Assembly: GCA_014190475.1 (NCBI GenBank)
Contig: BJGL01000002.1
Coordinates: forward strand, 1 to 64,000
Source: Bacteroidota bacterium
Lineage (GTDB): Bacteria; Bacteroidota; Bacteroidia; Chitinophagales; Chitinophagaceae
Length of the DNA stretch: 64,000 nt
Direction of reading: 5' to 3'
Made by a program: the position numbers and the translations under genes. Positions within the stretch are counted from its first letter, which is position 1, and the number at the start of each line of letters is the position of its first letter. The notes below the pieces were generated by a model that was given only the letters and a program-made list of their open reading frames with translations, made no database searches and had not been told where the DNA came from. Below, one piece after another: positions 9,025 through 17,877 of this stretch.

Positions 9025-9778
9025 GCCAATCATTACGGTAAATAATCTGCAGAAGCGGTACGGAAATTTTGAGGCGGTCCGTGGACTCAGTTTTACGATC
9101 CATCAAGGGGAGATCTTTGGATTACTCGGTCCTAACGGTGCTGGAAAATCAACTACACTGGAAATTATCGAAACCTTACGTGATAAAACTAGCGGTACTG
9201 TTCAGGTTTGTGGTTATGATTTGGACTCACAAGCGGAATTAATAAAGCAAGTCATTGGTGTGCAATTACAAAGCAGTGGCTATTATCCGGGGCTAACCTT
9301 AACTCAATTATTGAGTTTATTTGCCGGCCTTTACAATACGGTTGTAGATCCTTTACAAATTCTTTCTCTTGTAAATCTTGCGGATAAGGCTTCTGCAAAG
9401 GTTAAAGAGTTAAGTGGCGGTCAGCGCCAGCGATTTTCTATCGCTACCACATTGGTCAATCGCCCAAAGGTTATTTTTCTGGATGAACCTACAACCGGCT
9501 TAGATCCACAAGCCCGCAGGAGTTTGTGGGAGTTGATCCGGACTATTCGTGCTTCCGGTACAACGGTAGTGCTCACCACGCATTATATGGATGAAGCAGA
9601 ATACTTGTGTGATCGGATTGCAATTATGGATCAGGGGAAGTTAATTGCGCTAGATACGCCCGATGCGCTCATTGATCAACTTTTGGAAAAAGGGTTTGAA
9701 CGAAAAAAGGACGTGAAGGCCGCAACTTTAGAGGATGTGTTTATTGCGCTCACTGGACACACCTTAGAGCCAATTTAA
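9017..9778 (+). CDS. ABC transporter ATP-binding protein (CcmA/NodI-like), orphan
   Basis: 253-residue nucleotide-binding subunit of an ABC exporter. It shows Walker A GPNGAGKST (residues 38-46), signature LSGGQRQR, and Walker B with catalytic Glu in VIFLDEPTTGLD. The H-loop lies in TTHYMDEAEYLCDRI. The start used is the ATG at 9017 (MAEPIITV), which overlaps fbp by 8 bases. A start at 8993 would add residues encoded inside fbp. The family normally works with an ABC-2 membrane subunit, but none is encoded next to it. The following gene (folC) is convergent and ends 5 bases away. Substrate unknown. Confidence 0.9.
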   Translation: MAEPIITVNNLQKRYGNFEAVRGLSFTIHQGEIFGLLGPNGAGKSTTLEIIETLRDKTSGTVQVCGYDLDSQAELIKQVIGVQLQSSGYYPGLTLTQLLSLFAGLYNTVVDPLQILSLVNLADKASAKVKELSGGQRQRFSIATTLVNRPKVIFLDEPTTGLDPQARRSLWELIRTIRASGTTVVLTTHYMDEAEYLCDRIAIMDQGKLIALDTPDALIDQLLEKGFERKKDVKAATLEDVFIALTGHTLEPI

Positions 9779-9783
9779 TAATA

Positions 9784-11082
9784 CTACAAAGTCCACCGTT
9801 CTCTATCTACTTCCGCTACCAGAAAAATGCTGCCACAAACAAGTAGTAATTCATTTGGCGCCGCTTTTTGTTGCGCAGCTTCAATCGCAGCGTTTACATT
9901 TTCATGGGTTGAACCCGTAATACCCCATTCACTTGCCAATGCAGCTAGTGCAGCTGCAGGTAAGGCTCTGGGAAGCTGTGCTTGTGTAAAATAATAGGTT
10001 GCATCTTTAGGAAGTAAGGCTAGTACTCTTCCGCAATCTTTATCTTTTACCATCCCCATGATGAGGTGTAGCTTTCCATACGCTGTTTGTTGCAAATGTC
10101 GTAGGACCTGCTCAATTCCTTCAGCATTGTGCGCTACGTCAAGTACCAGCGCGGGGTGGCTACTTAACTGTTCCCACCGCCCCAGCAATCCAGTGTTTTT
10201 CTTGGTATTTCTAAGTCCCACTTGTAGTGCATTATGACCAATCGAAAAACCAGTTTTAGTGAGTTGATCTATTGAAGCTAAGACGGTAAGAAGATTCTCG
10301 CATTGATATACTCCGCAGAGGTCAAGTTCAAAGGTGTTCTGACGGCCCTCGCTGTTTGTTTTTATCAGAAATTTTTCTTGCTCCCAGTGGTAAGCAACAA
10401 TTGACTGTTTTTCGCCAGCCAGCAATATGGGGGCATCCATTTCATTTGCTTTACTGAGAAAAACCGGCCAAGATTCCGCTTGTTTTTTCCCAATCACTAT
10501 GGGCACCTGCTTTTTTATAATGCCCGCTTTTTCAAAGGCAATTTTTTCAAGGCTATCGCCCAGTAATTGCATATGATCCCAGCCAATGTTTGTAATAATT
10601 GAGAGTACCGGCGTAATAATGTTTGTGCTGTCTAAACGGCCCCCCAATCCTGTTTCGATTACCGCAACATCAACTTTTTGACGGGCAAAATAATCAAAAG
10701 CCATTGCAACTGTTACCTCAAAAAAACTTGGATTGATTTGGTCAATCAAGGGTTGGATGCTATGGGTAAAATCAACTACTTCATCTTTGCTGATCATTTC
10801 TCCATTGATTCGTATACGCTCTCTGAAATCGTACAAATGCGGAGACGTGTAGAGTCCGGTTTTATAGCCAGCCTCCTGTAATACGGAAGCGAGCATATGG
10901 CTTACGGAACCTTTTCCATTGGTTCCTGCAATGTGAATCGATTTGAATGCTTGCTGCGGGTTATTCAGCGCATCACAAAGCGCAACCGTATTATGAATAT
11001 CTTTTTTGTAGGCTGCTTCTCCAATTCGGGTAAACTGAGGAAGTTTTTCGTACAAAAATTCCAATGTTTCTTGATAATTCAT
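9784..11082 (-). CDS. folC: Bifunctional folylpolyglutamate synthase / dihydrofolate synthase
   Basis: Mur-ligase-type enzyme that adds glutamate to dihydropteroate and folates; cytoplasmic, 432 residues. The P-loop is GTNGKGS (residues 53-59), followed by the family segment TGLYTSPHLYDFRERIRING. VIETGLGGRLDSTNI and LVLDVAHNAEG are further conserved blocks. It lies 19 bases downstream of the TonB-like gene on the same strand and is probably co-transcribed with it, an association that recurs in Bacteroidota. Confidence 0.95.
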   Translation of the reverse strand: MNYQETLEFLYEKLPQFTRIGEAAYKKDIHNTVALCDALNNPQQAFKSIHIAGTNGKGSVSHMLASVLQEAGYKTGLYTSPHLYDFRERIRINGEMISKDEVVDFTHSIQPLIDQINPSFFEVTVAMAFDYFARQKVDVAVIETGLGGRLDSTNIITPVLSIITNIGWDHMQLLGDSLEKIAFEKAGIIKKQVPIVIGKKQAESWPVFLSKANEMDAPILLAGEKQSIVAYHWEQEKFLIKTNSEGRQNTFELDLCGVYQCENLLTVLASIDQLTKTGFSIGHNALQVGLRNTKKNTGLLGRWEQLSSHPALVLDVAHNAEGIEQVLRHLQQTAYGKLHLIMGMVKDKDCGRVLALLPKDATYYFTQAQLPRALPAAALAALASEWGITGSTHENVNAAIEAAQQKAAPNELLLVCGSIFLVAEVDRERWTL

Positions 11083-11101
11083 TATGCAGTCAGCCAGCTT
11101 G

Positions 11102-11959
11102 CTAATTGATTCTAAAATTGAATTGTACGGTTACCATTGATTCGTGATCACTTACATCAAAGCGAATTCTCTCTAGGTATTGCACGATAGCTTGGCGATA
11201 GGCAGCACCGGTAGCGGTAGATCCTTTTGCAAAATTCACAAACTTTCCAATCCCTTCAGGAGATACAGCGATGTTTACATAAAGAGTAGCCTTGCTTAAC
11301 TCTCCCTCAAAAGCGTAACTACGAGTAATTCTTCTATCACCCCTTGTAACACGCGGCCCGCTTCCTGCTCCAATTCCAGTTCCATTTCCTCCGCCAGTGC
11401 CTTCACCAGATCCTCCTCCTGCGCCATCACCTTTTCCTACACCTGATCCATTTCCTGTACCCCCTGTTTTTTCAAAATCGCTAATTCCTGCTCCACCAGC
11501 TGCGCTTCCTCTATTTGTTTTTCCCATTACCGCCTTGGGAGTTGGAGGAGAGGGAGGCTCTATATTATTTTTAGGTTTAGTCCTTAGATTGCTGGATGCC
11601 AGCACTTTGGCATTTTTATTTTTGGAAGTTTGGCGAACTGTTTCCGGCTGCTTACTGAACTGATCCGTTTCAATGACTTTTGAAGGTATTTGTTCGCCAG
11701 GTTCTTGAGTTGCCTCCACAGATGTTCCTGCCTGATCGGGCGAAGATGCCGTTTGACCACCCCCACCGCCACCATCTTGGTATGGAGCCGGTGGATCAGG
11801 GGGCCAGTTTACTTCCACATCTACTCCTCCATTGTTTGTCTCTTTTTCAAACGAGGGTAGTTTCCACTTTAACAAAAAAAGTATAATCAATAAAAAAGCA
11901 AATACCAAGGCCGTGTAACTGGCTGCTTTTTTTGAATAAGTATACTGCTGTTTCAACAT
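11102..11959 (-). CDS. TonB-like energy transducer with glycine-rich linker
   Basis: 285 residues from the ATG at 11959; a TTG at 11974 in the same frame is the only longer option and is less likely. One N-terminal membrane helix (about residues 12-33) anchors it in the inner membrane. A long disordered region follows, rich in Pro, Gly and Ser, with the glycine-rich part at roughly residues 150-205 in place of the classical Pro-Glu/Pro-Lys TonB linker. The last 70 residues (LSKATLYVNIAVSPEGIGKF, YLERIRFDVSD) resemble a TonB/TolA C-terminal fold. It would transmit energy to the outer membrane or act as a TolA-like link. ExbB/ExbD are not encoded in the window. A TATTTTCG box lies 17 bases upstream of the ATG. 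Confidence 0.7.
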   Translation of the reverse strand: MLKQQYTYSKKAASYTALVFAFLLIILFLLKWKLPSFEKETNNGGVDVEVNWPPDPPAPYQDGGGGGGQTASSPDQAGTSVEATQEPGEQIPSKVIETDQFSKQPETVRQTSKNKNAKVLASSNLRTKPKNNIEPPSPPTPKAVMGKTNRGSAAGGAGISDFEKTGGTGNGSGVGKGDGAGGGSGEGTGGGNGTGIGAGSGPRVTRGDRRITRSYAFEGELSKATLYVNIAVSPEGIGKFVNFAKGSTATGAAYRQAIVQYLERIRFDVSDHESMVTVQFNFRIN

Positions 11960-12043
11960 GTTTATAGCGTGCAAGGCGAAAATAAGTGATATGGCAGAAA
12001 CCTGCTTAAAACTGTTTTCAAATCTGTTTAGTAGAACGAACGC

Positions 12044-12057
12044 AGTGTAGATACACT
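12044..12057. repeat. Short perfect inverted repeat in the 115-base gap
   Basis: AGTGTA-GA-TACACT between the radical SAM gene and the TonB-like gene. It could be an operator half-site pair or the stem of a weak transcript end. No T-run follows, so it is not called a terminator. Confidence 0.3.
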
Positions 12058-12089
12058 ACTCCTCCATTCACTAAAGTTTGGTTAAAATA

Positions 12090-13379
12090 TCAATGCGCAA
12101 AATCAAGCTGGAAATTTCCCTTGATTCTTTCAATGGGGGGATTAAAATAACCAAATTGAAGGGTAGGGAATTCTTGTTGTAATAAAAGCTGCATATTTTT
12201 TACACCGATAGCTTCCCCTGTATCGGTTACTCCAATTTTCCCCAAGTACCAATCCGGATCAATATTGAAATTTCTCCATTGGATCATTTTCAAGTCGGTG
12301 TTTCGAATTAGTTTTCTAAGTGCTTCCACCTCCTCTAATGAGTCAGTCATACCCGGAAATACAAAGTAGTTGATAGAAGTCCAGCCGCCAAAAGAGCTCA
12401 TCACTTTTAAGCTTTCTACAATATCCTCGAATTGATAATTATTAGGACGGTAATAAGCGGTGTAGATATTTTTTCTTGCAGAGTTTGTGCTAACGCGGAT
12501 CGAATTCAGTCCCGCTTTACAGAGGGCACGTACTGCATCAGGATTTGAACCGTTGGTATTGATGTTTATGCTTCCCTTATCTGTGTGCTTACGAATTTCT
12601 ATGATCGCTGCACGAATGGTTTCCCACATCAAAAGGGGTTCGCCCTCACATCCTTGCCCAAAACTGATAATAGGGAAAGGGGCTGAGGCAAGATGAGGTA
12701 CTGCAAATTCTACAATCTCTTCAGGGGAAGGTTTGAATTGTAACCGATCCTGCGTTGAAACAATGGGTTCTTCATCGGGTTGTAGTGAAATACAGCCCAC
12801 ACAATTGGCATTACAAGCAGGAGATACGGGAATTGGACATTCCCATCTACCCAATGAAAAATTACGGGCGGCCGGACAGTTATATGTCTGACAACAATTT
12901 TCCATCAAATGCTTGACCAAGCGGTTATGAGGATAGGAATCCAGTAATGATTGGGCGCCTCGTTTAATTTTTTTATCATCGTAGCCATCACAATCCTGTC
13001 GTATGTCAGGCTCTATTCGAATGGCGGGGACCCAAAACTGATCATTTTGCCAACCAGCTGCTGTATAACAAAAAAGAGGAAGTGTGGGTGCTTCTGGTGA
13101 AGTTTCATAAGCGGCTAAATAAAATCCGGTATGTGCAGGTGGAAGAAAAGCGGCAACAGCCCATCCCTTTTCACAGAGACGCATTTGACCAGTTTCTACA
13201 TCTATGCCAATGCCTTTTCTGCCCGGTAGCTCATATAGGGAACCGCCGGAGGGTAGTAGTATCCAGTCTTCATCCGGCACAGGCATGGCATCCCAACCAG
13301 ATCTACCCGTTGCATACAAGGTTTGATCTTCGAAGATATTTCCCTTTCCATCTGAGTAGAGCAGATATGGCGTTTTCAT
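12090..13379 (-). CDS. Radical SAM protein of unknown function with an extra Cys cluster
   Basis: 429 residues from the ATG at 13379. An upstream in-frame start at 13412 would overlap the previous gene and adds an unconvincing leader. The radical SAM cluster motif is C189-N-A-N-C193-V-G-C196, followed by GQGCEGEPLL (GEP-like motif) and ININTNGSN. Residues 1-155 form an N-terminal domain not recognised here (beginning KTPYLLYSDGKG). Between it and the SAM core are four more cysteines, C162, C163, C168 and C181, which could hold a second iron-sulfur cluster. It is the last gene of the probable operon starting at ccmE and follows a membrane protein by 2 bases. Substrate unknown. Confidence 0.8.
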   Translation of the reverse strand: MKTPYLLYSDGKGNIFEDQTLYATGRSGWDAMPVPDEDWILLPSGGSLYELPGRKGIGIDVETGQMRLCEKGWAVAAFLPPAHTGFYLAAYETSPEAPTLPLFCYTAAGWQNDQFWVPAIRIEPDIRQDCDGYDDKKIKRGAQSLLDSYPHNRLVKHLMENCCQTYNCPAARNFSLGRWECPIPVSPACNANCVGCISLQPDEEPIVSTQDRLQFKPSPEEIVEFAVPHLASAPFPIISFGQGCEGEPLLMWETIRAAIIEIRKHTDKGSININTNGSNPDAVRALCKAGLNSIRVSTNSARKNIYTAYYRPNNYQFEDIVESLKVMSSFGGWTSINYFVFPGMTDSLEEVEALRKLIRNTDLKMIQWRNFNIDPDWYLGKIGVTDTGEAIGVKNMQLLLQQEFPTLQFGYFNPPIERIKGNFQLDFAH

Positions 13380-13381
13380 AA

Positions 13382-13945
13382 TTATTTGATTTGTTCTAGA
13401 TGGCGAAGACAAAATTGATTGAATGGGTTAGGATTAAAATCACGCTCAACCAGGATTGGGTGTTGTATAAACCGATTATTGGCAAAGTTCAACGTTAAAA
13501 TTTGATCTCGCAGTATAACCTGATCAAGTTCCTTCCAAGTGTAGGACCGGGTAGGGAACGAATTGATCTGGATATAGTCCGTATAAAAATAAATCGTAAT
13601 CGGGCGAATGGCCTGTACAAATAGAAAAGTAACGCCAATCATTCCAATGCCTGGTAGCCAATAAAAATTTGCCAACCAATTGATAGCAAAGGACAGCCCA
13701 AGGACTAACAGTAACTTTGACCGAGGATCGATGGGGGTTAGCTTCCGGTTTTTCAGGGCGTATGAAATAACGAGTAGCGAAAAAAAGGGAAATGTCAGTA
13801 GCGCAATTTTCTCCAATTGATCAGCAACAAGCATGAGATAAATTAGAAATATGGCATTGATCAAGAGCAGTAATAGTTGTATTCCTTTGACTAGTTGCTT
13901 GCTGCCTGACTGAAGCGTGAACGTAAAAAGAGCTTTGTCTTTCAC
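13382..13945 (-). CDS. Hypothetical membrane protein, possible PH-like C-terminal domain
   Basis: 187 residues, GTG start (13943-13945), 6 bases after bshB1. Hydrophobic segments at about residues 20-42, 45-62, 78-95 and 96-115 suggest up to four membrane helices. The C-terminal third (TDYIQINSFPTRSYTWKELD, DQILTLNFANNRF) has the alternating pattern of bacterial PH-like domains that follow membrane pairs. No family is recognised with confidence. It sits between bshB1 and the radical SAM gene and is translated in the same direction, so it may work with one of them. Confidence 0.65.
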   Translation of the reverse strand: MKDKALFTFTLQSGSKQLVKGIQLLLLLINAIFLIYLMLVADQLEKIALLTFPFFSLLVISYALKNRKLTPIDPRSKLLLVLGLSFAINWLANFYWLPGIGMIGVTFLFVQAIRPITIYFYTDYIQINSFPTRSYTWKELDQVILRDQILTLNFANNRFIQHPILVERDFNPNPFNQFCLRHLEQIK

Positions 13946-13951
13946 AAGAGA

Positions 13952-14689
13952 TTACGTTTCGTTTAAAATCAAATCGTGTAAGCTACGTATGCCAATTGTT
14001 TTATTGCTGGTAAATCCTTCAGCATAATCAACACCTATTCGTTTTCCTAAAAGTCTTGCCCTTGCTACGATAGCATCTAGAAAACCTTTTTTTGAGATAT
14101 AAGTTTCTGGCCCCTCTATCTGGGTATCTGGATTGTGAAATTGTGTTCCATAGGCCTGAATTGCTTTCATTCGTTGCTCAAAGACCGGACTGATGTCAAC
14201 AATAAAATCAGGCTCTTGGAAGCGATCTTGAATATAGTGAAGAACATAGGAGGGGCGCCAGCGAGCTTGGGGGAGGTTATTGTCGTCTTCTGTTTTTATC
14301 TTTTCAAGTCCTGCTAAAAAACAACTATCTGCTACAAGCTGACTTGCTTTTCCGTGATCTGGATGACGATCTTGTAATGCATTTGCCAATACAATGGTCG
14401 GTTGATATTTACGAATCGCTTGGATCAACTGGAGTTGGTGTGCCTCATCATTCAACAAAAACCCGTCTCTCATTCTTAGATTTTCCCGTCCATGAACTCC
14501 CATAATCATAGCTGCGGCAGCAGCTTCTTCATAACGGGTTTGAACTGTTCCCCGTGTTCCCAATTCGCCTTCGGTAAGATCCAGCACAGCTACTTTTTTC
14601 CCAGATTTAATTTCTTGTATAAGCGTGCCTGAGCAGCTTAATTCCACATCATCTGGATGTACGCCTATAGCAAGTATGTCAACTTTCAT
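13952..14689 (-). CDS. bshB1: Bacillithiol biosynthesis deacetylase BshB1 (PIG-L family)
   Basis: Zinc-dependent deacetylase that removes acetate from GlcNAc-malate to give GlcN-malate, the second step of bacillithiol synthesis; cytoplasmic, 245 residues. The PIG-L metal site is seen as H11-P-D13-D14 (GVHPDDVELSCSG) and H109/D111/H112 (DRHPDHGKAS). The segments LDLTEGELGTRGT and ENLRMRDGF fit BshB1 closely rather than general PIG-L proteins. bshA and bshC are not in the window. It lies 9 bases after the DUF4294 gene in the ccm operon. Confidence 0.9.
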   Translation of the reverse strand: MKVDILAIGVHPDDVELSCSGTLIQEIKSGKKVAVLDLTEGELGTRGTVQTRYEEAAAAAMIMGVHGRENLRMRDGFLLNDEAHQLQLIQAIRKYQPTIVLANALQDRHPDHGKASQLVADSCFLAGLEKIKTEDDNNLPQARWRPSYVLHYIQDRFQEPDFIVDISPVFEQRMKAIQAYGTQFHNPDTQIEGPETYISKKGFLDAIVARARLLGKRIGVDYAEGFTSNKTIGIRSLHDLILNET

Positions 14690-14698
14690 AAAAAGTAT

Positions 14699-15394
14699 TT
14701 AGCGTCGGTAAGGATTGTTATACCAAGTTCCATCAATTTCCCGAATAATGCTCTCGATATCTCGATCTGTTCTGTTTTTGGCAAGGTCCCAATCTTGTTT
14801 CAAGTTCCCCCCAAAAAAGAATGCAACGGTTTGGTAGAGTCGGGCATTGATGCTCCCTTTGAATTCCTGAAGGATTTCATAGCAGTTATTACCCGTTTGT
14901 CGATTAATTAGCTTCATTAATATTTTACCCTGGTACACGGAAAGGTTGGTGAGAGGTTCGGTAAACTGATTACGAAGTTCTTTTTCTCGCTCTTTAATTA
15001 ATAGTTTCCTTTTGCGTTTGGCATCCACTCCCTCCAATTGGGAATTGATTTGATTGATGGTGGTTCCTGCCACCCGGGCGTAGGGGTAGGTCACATATAC
15101 GGCATTCCGTAAGCGATTCCAGGCTTCAATATGTTTACGTAGTTCCTCCGGGGAGAGGTTAGATATCCATACCATGTCCTCTTCTCGGTAACTCATAATC
15201 TCGTTGCGGTACCAAATAGCAGGAACCAGCACGGTGTCATTGGGTCCCCATCTTTTCATGATTTCTGTAAGCGGGGGTACTGGTTTAATTGAATCAGCTT
15301 CAGGAAATTTTGGATATTCTTGTCCTGTCAATCTTTTATGGAATAAAAGACTTGCACCTACTAACAAGAATACTAAAAGCTGTTTTTGTAACAT
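14699..15394 (-). CDS. DUF4294 family exported protein
   Basis: 231 residues with an N-terminal signal (about 1-24). The body matches the Bacteroidota-specific DUF4294 pattern: RNAVYVTYPYARVAG, an alpha-helical stretch with many Arg/Lys, then TGNNCYEILQEFKG and FFGGNLKQDWD. Function unknown; probably periplasmic. It starts 4 bases after the stop of ccmF, so it is translated from the cytochrome c maturation operon, which suggests an envelope role. Confidence 0.8.
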   Translation of the reverse strand: MLQKQLLVFLLVGASLLFHKRLTGQEYPKFPEADSIKPVPPLTEIMKRWGPNDTVLVPAIWYRNEIMSYREEDMVWISNLSPEELRKHIEAWNRLRNAVYVTYPYARVAGTTINQINSQLEGVDAKRKRKLLIKEREKELRNQFTEPLTNLSVYQGKILMKLINRQTGNNCYEILQEFKGSINARLYQTVAFFFGGNLKQDWDLAKNRTDRDIESIIREIDGTWYNNPYRR

Positions 15395-15398
15395 GTAA

Positions 15399-17864
15399 TT
15401 ACGAAGACGTAGTGGCTGTTCGATTTTTTCTAATTCGATTAATCATACTCAGCAACAGCCCGATGGCTGTTAACCAGACGCCATACCATAACACTTTAAT
15501 AAATGGGTATCGATAAGCCTTTAGCGTTACGTACTTCAAAAGGGCGTCACTTTCTTTAATTCCTAGCCGTACTGTACCATTTACATCCGCTTCTTGAACT
15601 TGCAGAATCAAACCTTCTGAAACAAGGGTATCTGACAGGCTAATCCACTGGTTTTTTACAAAGGCCGCTCGTCCCACTATCGAATAGCTGGTTCCTGTCT
15701 TTGATTGTACTCTAATAGGCACTTCGTATAACTTGCCTTTCTCGCCAAACAGTTCTTTAGGTAAATCACTTCTGGTTTGTATCGAGTCTATGGTCATAAA
15801 ACCATTGGCATAGAAAAGCGTGTCGCCTTGTTTTTGTAAATATGATTTTAATGTGGCTGTATCTTTTTGATTTTCGGGATCTGGTATCGAGGTGATGTAG
15901 GTGAATACGTCATGATCCCAATAATGTCTCGCATCAGGATTAGCCATCAAGCCCTGGTTTCCTTTGTAGTTGACAAAGGCATTTGGAGTTAATACAAACT
16001 CTTCCTTTTCTTTTTGATTCTTGAACTGTATTTTGTAATACCACAATTGTTTTTTGGGGTGAGCCGAATCTTTTAAATAAGTTAAGGTATAGTTACCCAT
16101 CGTAACGGGGAGGCCTTGTACCAATGTTAGATTTTCTCTTGGATTTTCCCCTTCACCAAGCGGAGCAGGAATACCATTGATATTGTTTGAGATTACTTCT
16201 TTATTGGCTGACGATAACAGAATTCCGGTCAACACAAGACCAAAGCCCACATGGGCAATGGAGCCACCCGCTTCTCGGATTTTTCCCTTTGCGCCCAACC
16301 AGATATAGCTTGCATTAGCAATGACTGTATAAAAACTGAATAGAATCGTGAGTGTAATTGAATATTGAAATACAGGTCCCTTTTTTTCGTAATTGACTTC
16401 GCCAAAAATCATAAATGCTGCACCTGCAACTACTGAAAGCACCGCTGGGATTAGCATTTTTTTCCAGAAAAAAGATCGGGTAGTTGATTTGTATTTTAAG
16501 TAATGACTAATAGCAGTTAGTACAGCAAGAATTAGTGCAACATAAAGCTGTATGCTATTATAGGAGAACTCAACATCCTCCGGAGGAGCAAGTGTAGTTC
16601 CAAATATTTTATTGAAAACGGGTAACGAAGTTTGTCCGCTGATTACTATTGCGGAAAGAAAGAAAACAAGCGATCCTATAAACATCCAAAACTCACGGCT
16701 GCTGATTTCCTCTTCTTTTTGAATGGCAGGGATTTTTTTAAATGAACGGAGTAAGAAAAAAAGTGAGGGGATTGTGAACACCAGTAAAAAGGCTAGCAAT
16801 TGCCAGTTCATTCCTAAGTCTGTGAATGCATGAACAGAGGTTTCTCCAAGTATTCCGCTTCTAGTTAAAAATGTTGAATAAAGAATAAACAAGAAAGTTA
16901 GTATAAAGAATAAGTAAGTTGCTCTTAGCGAATGACCCGTGGCGCGATAAATTAATAATGTGTGTAATCCTGCAACTCCGGTCATCCATGGCACCAACGA
17001 AGCATTCTCTACGGGATCCCAGGCCCAATATCCTCCAAAGCTCAGCGATTCGTAAGCCCACATTCCTCCCATCATAATACCCACCCCTAATACGGCAGTG
17101 GAGAATAAAGACCAGGGAAGTGCCTGTTTGGTCCAGTCTCCATATTTTCCAGTCCATAGCCCTGCAATCGCGTAGGCAAAGGGAATCAGCGTAGAGGCAA
17201 AACCCATGAATAGCACAGGAGGGTGTATCACCATCCAATAATTCTGTAAAAGCGGGTTTAAGTCATTACCGTCTTTGATTGAAGAAAGGTAATCGGGCCG
17301 AAGTGATTGTGTGATATCGAAATTCAAGTGGAGTGCAGGGGCATTATCCAAAACACCACTGTCTCGTAACAATATAAAAGGGTTTGATCCCATTTTCCAA
17401 CCAGCAATGTATAAACCCATTACCATGGTCGAAAGGGCAAATTGAGCAAAACTAACAGTGGTCATCACGGGTGATTCCCATGTTCCTGCACGCCGGATCA
17501 GCAGTAAACCCAATATTGATTGGCAAAGACTCCAGAGCAGGAAACTTCCTTCTTGACCTTCCCAAAAGCAAGCGAGTAAATATTTAAACTCCAACGAGCG
17601 ACTACTATGTTTCCAAGCATAGTGGTATTCGAATAGATGGTGTTGGATTATATAAAACAATAGGCTAAAAATGGCAACTATCGAAAGCGCCTGTATGCCA
17701 AAGGATATCCTTCCCAGTTTTTTCCAATTATGGCTGTCAACAGATTCTGGTTGTCGTGCAGCAAAATAATAGGAGAGGGTGGACAGCCCCGAACTGATCA
17801 AGGTTAAAATGATAAAAAAGTGACCAAGCTGGCCAGGTAGTAGGTTTTCGCCAATGTATTTCAT
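15399..17864 (-). CDS. ccmF: Cytochrome c biogenesis protein CcmF-like haem lyase subunit
   Basis: 821-residue polytopic inner membrane protein. The WWD-type haem-handling motif is GGYWAWDPVENASLVPW, and MVIHPPVLFMGFASTLIPF is a conserved CcmF segment carrying a haem-ligand His. About 12-14 hydrophobic segments cover residues 10-570, and a periplasmic domain at about 570-780 precedes a final helix. It passes haem from CcmE to apocytochrome c. It starts 13 bases after ccmE. The other Ccm genes are not in the window. Length and motif favour CcmF over CcsA. Confidence 0.9.
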   Translation of the reverse strand: MKYIGENLLPGQLGHFFIILTLISSGLSTLSYYFAARQPESVDSHNWKKLGRISFGIQALSIVAIFSLLFYIIQHHLFEYHYAWKHSSRSLEFKYLLACFWEGQEGSFLLWSLCQSILGLLLIRRAGTWESPVMTTVSFAQFALSTMVMGLYIAGWKMGSNPFILLRDSGVLDNAPALHLNFDITQSLRPDYLSSIKDGNDLNPLLQNYWMVIHPPVLFMGFASTLIPFAYAIAGLWTGKYGDWTKQALPWSLFSTAVLGVGIMMGGMWAYESLSFGGYWAWDPVENASLVPWMTGVAGLHTLLIYRATGHSLRATYLFFILTFLFILYSTFLTRSGILGETSVHAFTDLGMNWQLLAFLLVFTIPSLFFLLRSFKKIPAIQKEEEISSREFWMFIGSLVFFLSAIVISGQTSLPVFNKIFGTTLAPPEDVEFSYNSIQLYVALILAVLTAISHYLKYKSTTRSFFWKKMLIPAVLSVVAGAAFMIFGEVNYEKKGPVFQYSITLTILFSFYTVIANASYIWLGAKGKIREAGGSIAHVGFGLVLTGILLSSANKEVISNNINGIPAPLGEGENPRENLTLVQGLPVTMGNYTLTYLKDSAHPKKQLWYYKIQFKNQKEKEEFVLTPNAFVNYKGNQGLMANPDARHYWDHDVFTYITSIPDPENQKDTATLKSYLQKQGDTLFYANGFMTIDSIQTRSDLPKELFGEKGKLYEVPIRVQSKTGTSYSIVGRAAFVKNQWISLSDTLVSEGLILQVQEADVNGTVRLGIKESDALLKYVTLKAYRYPFIKVLWYGVWLTAIGLLLSMINRIRKNRTATTSS

Positions 17865-17877
17865 GGGGGCGTTATGC

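Noticed and set aside
11397-11663. Open frame of 88 codons on the plus strand opposite the TonB-like gene.
   Set aside because: Proline-rich mirror of the glycine-rich linker; a shadow with no start signal.
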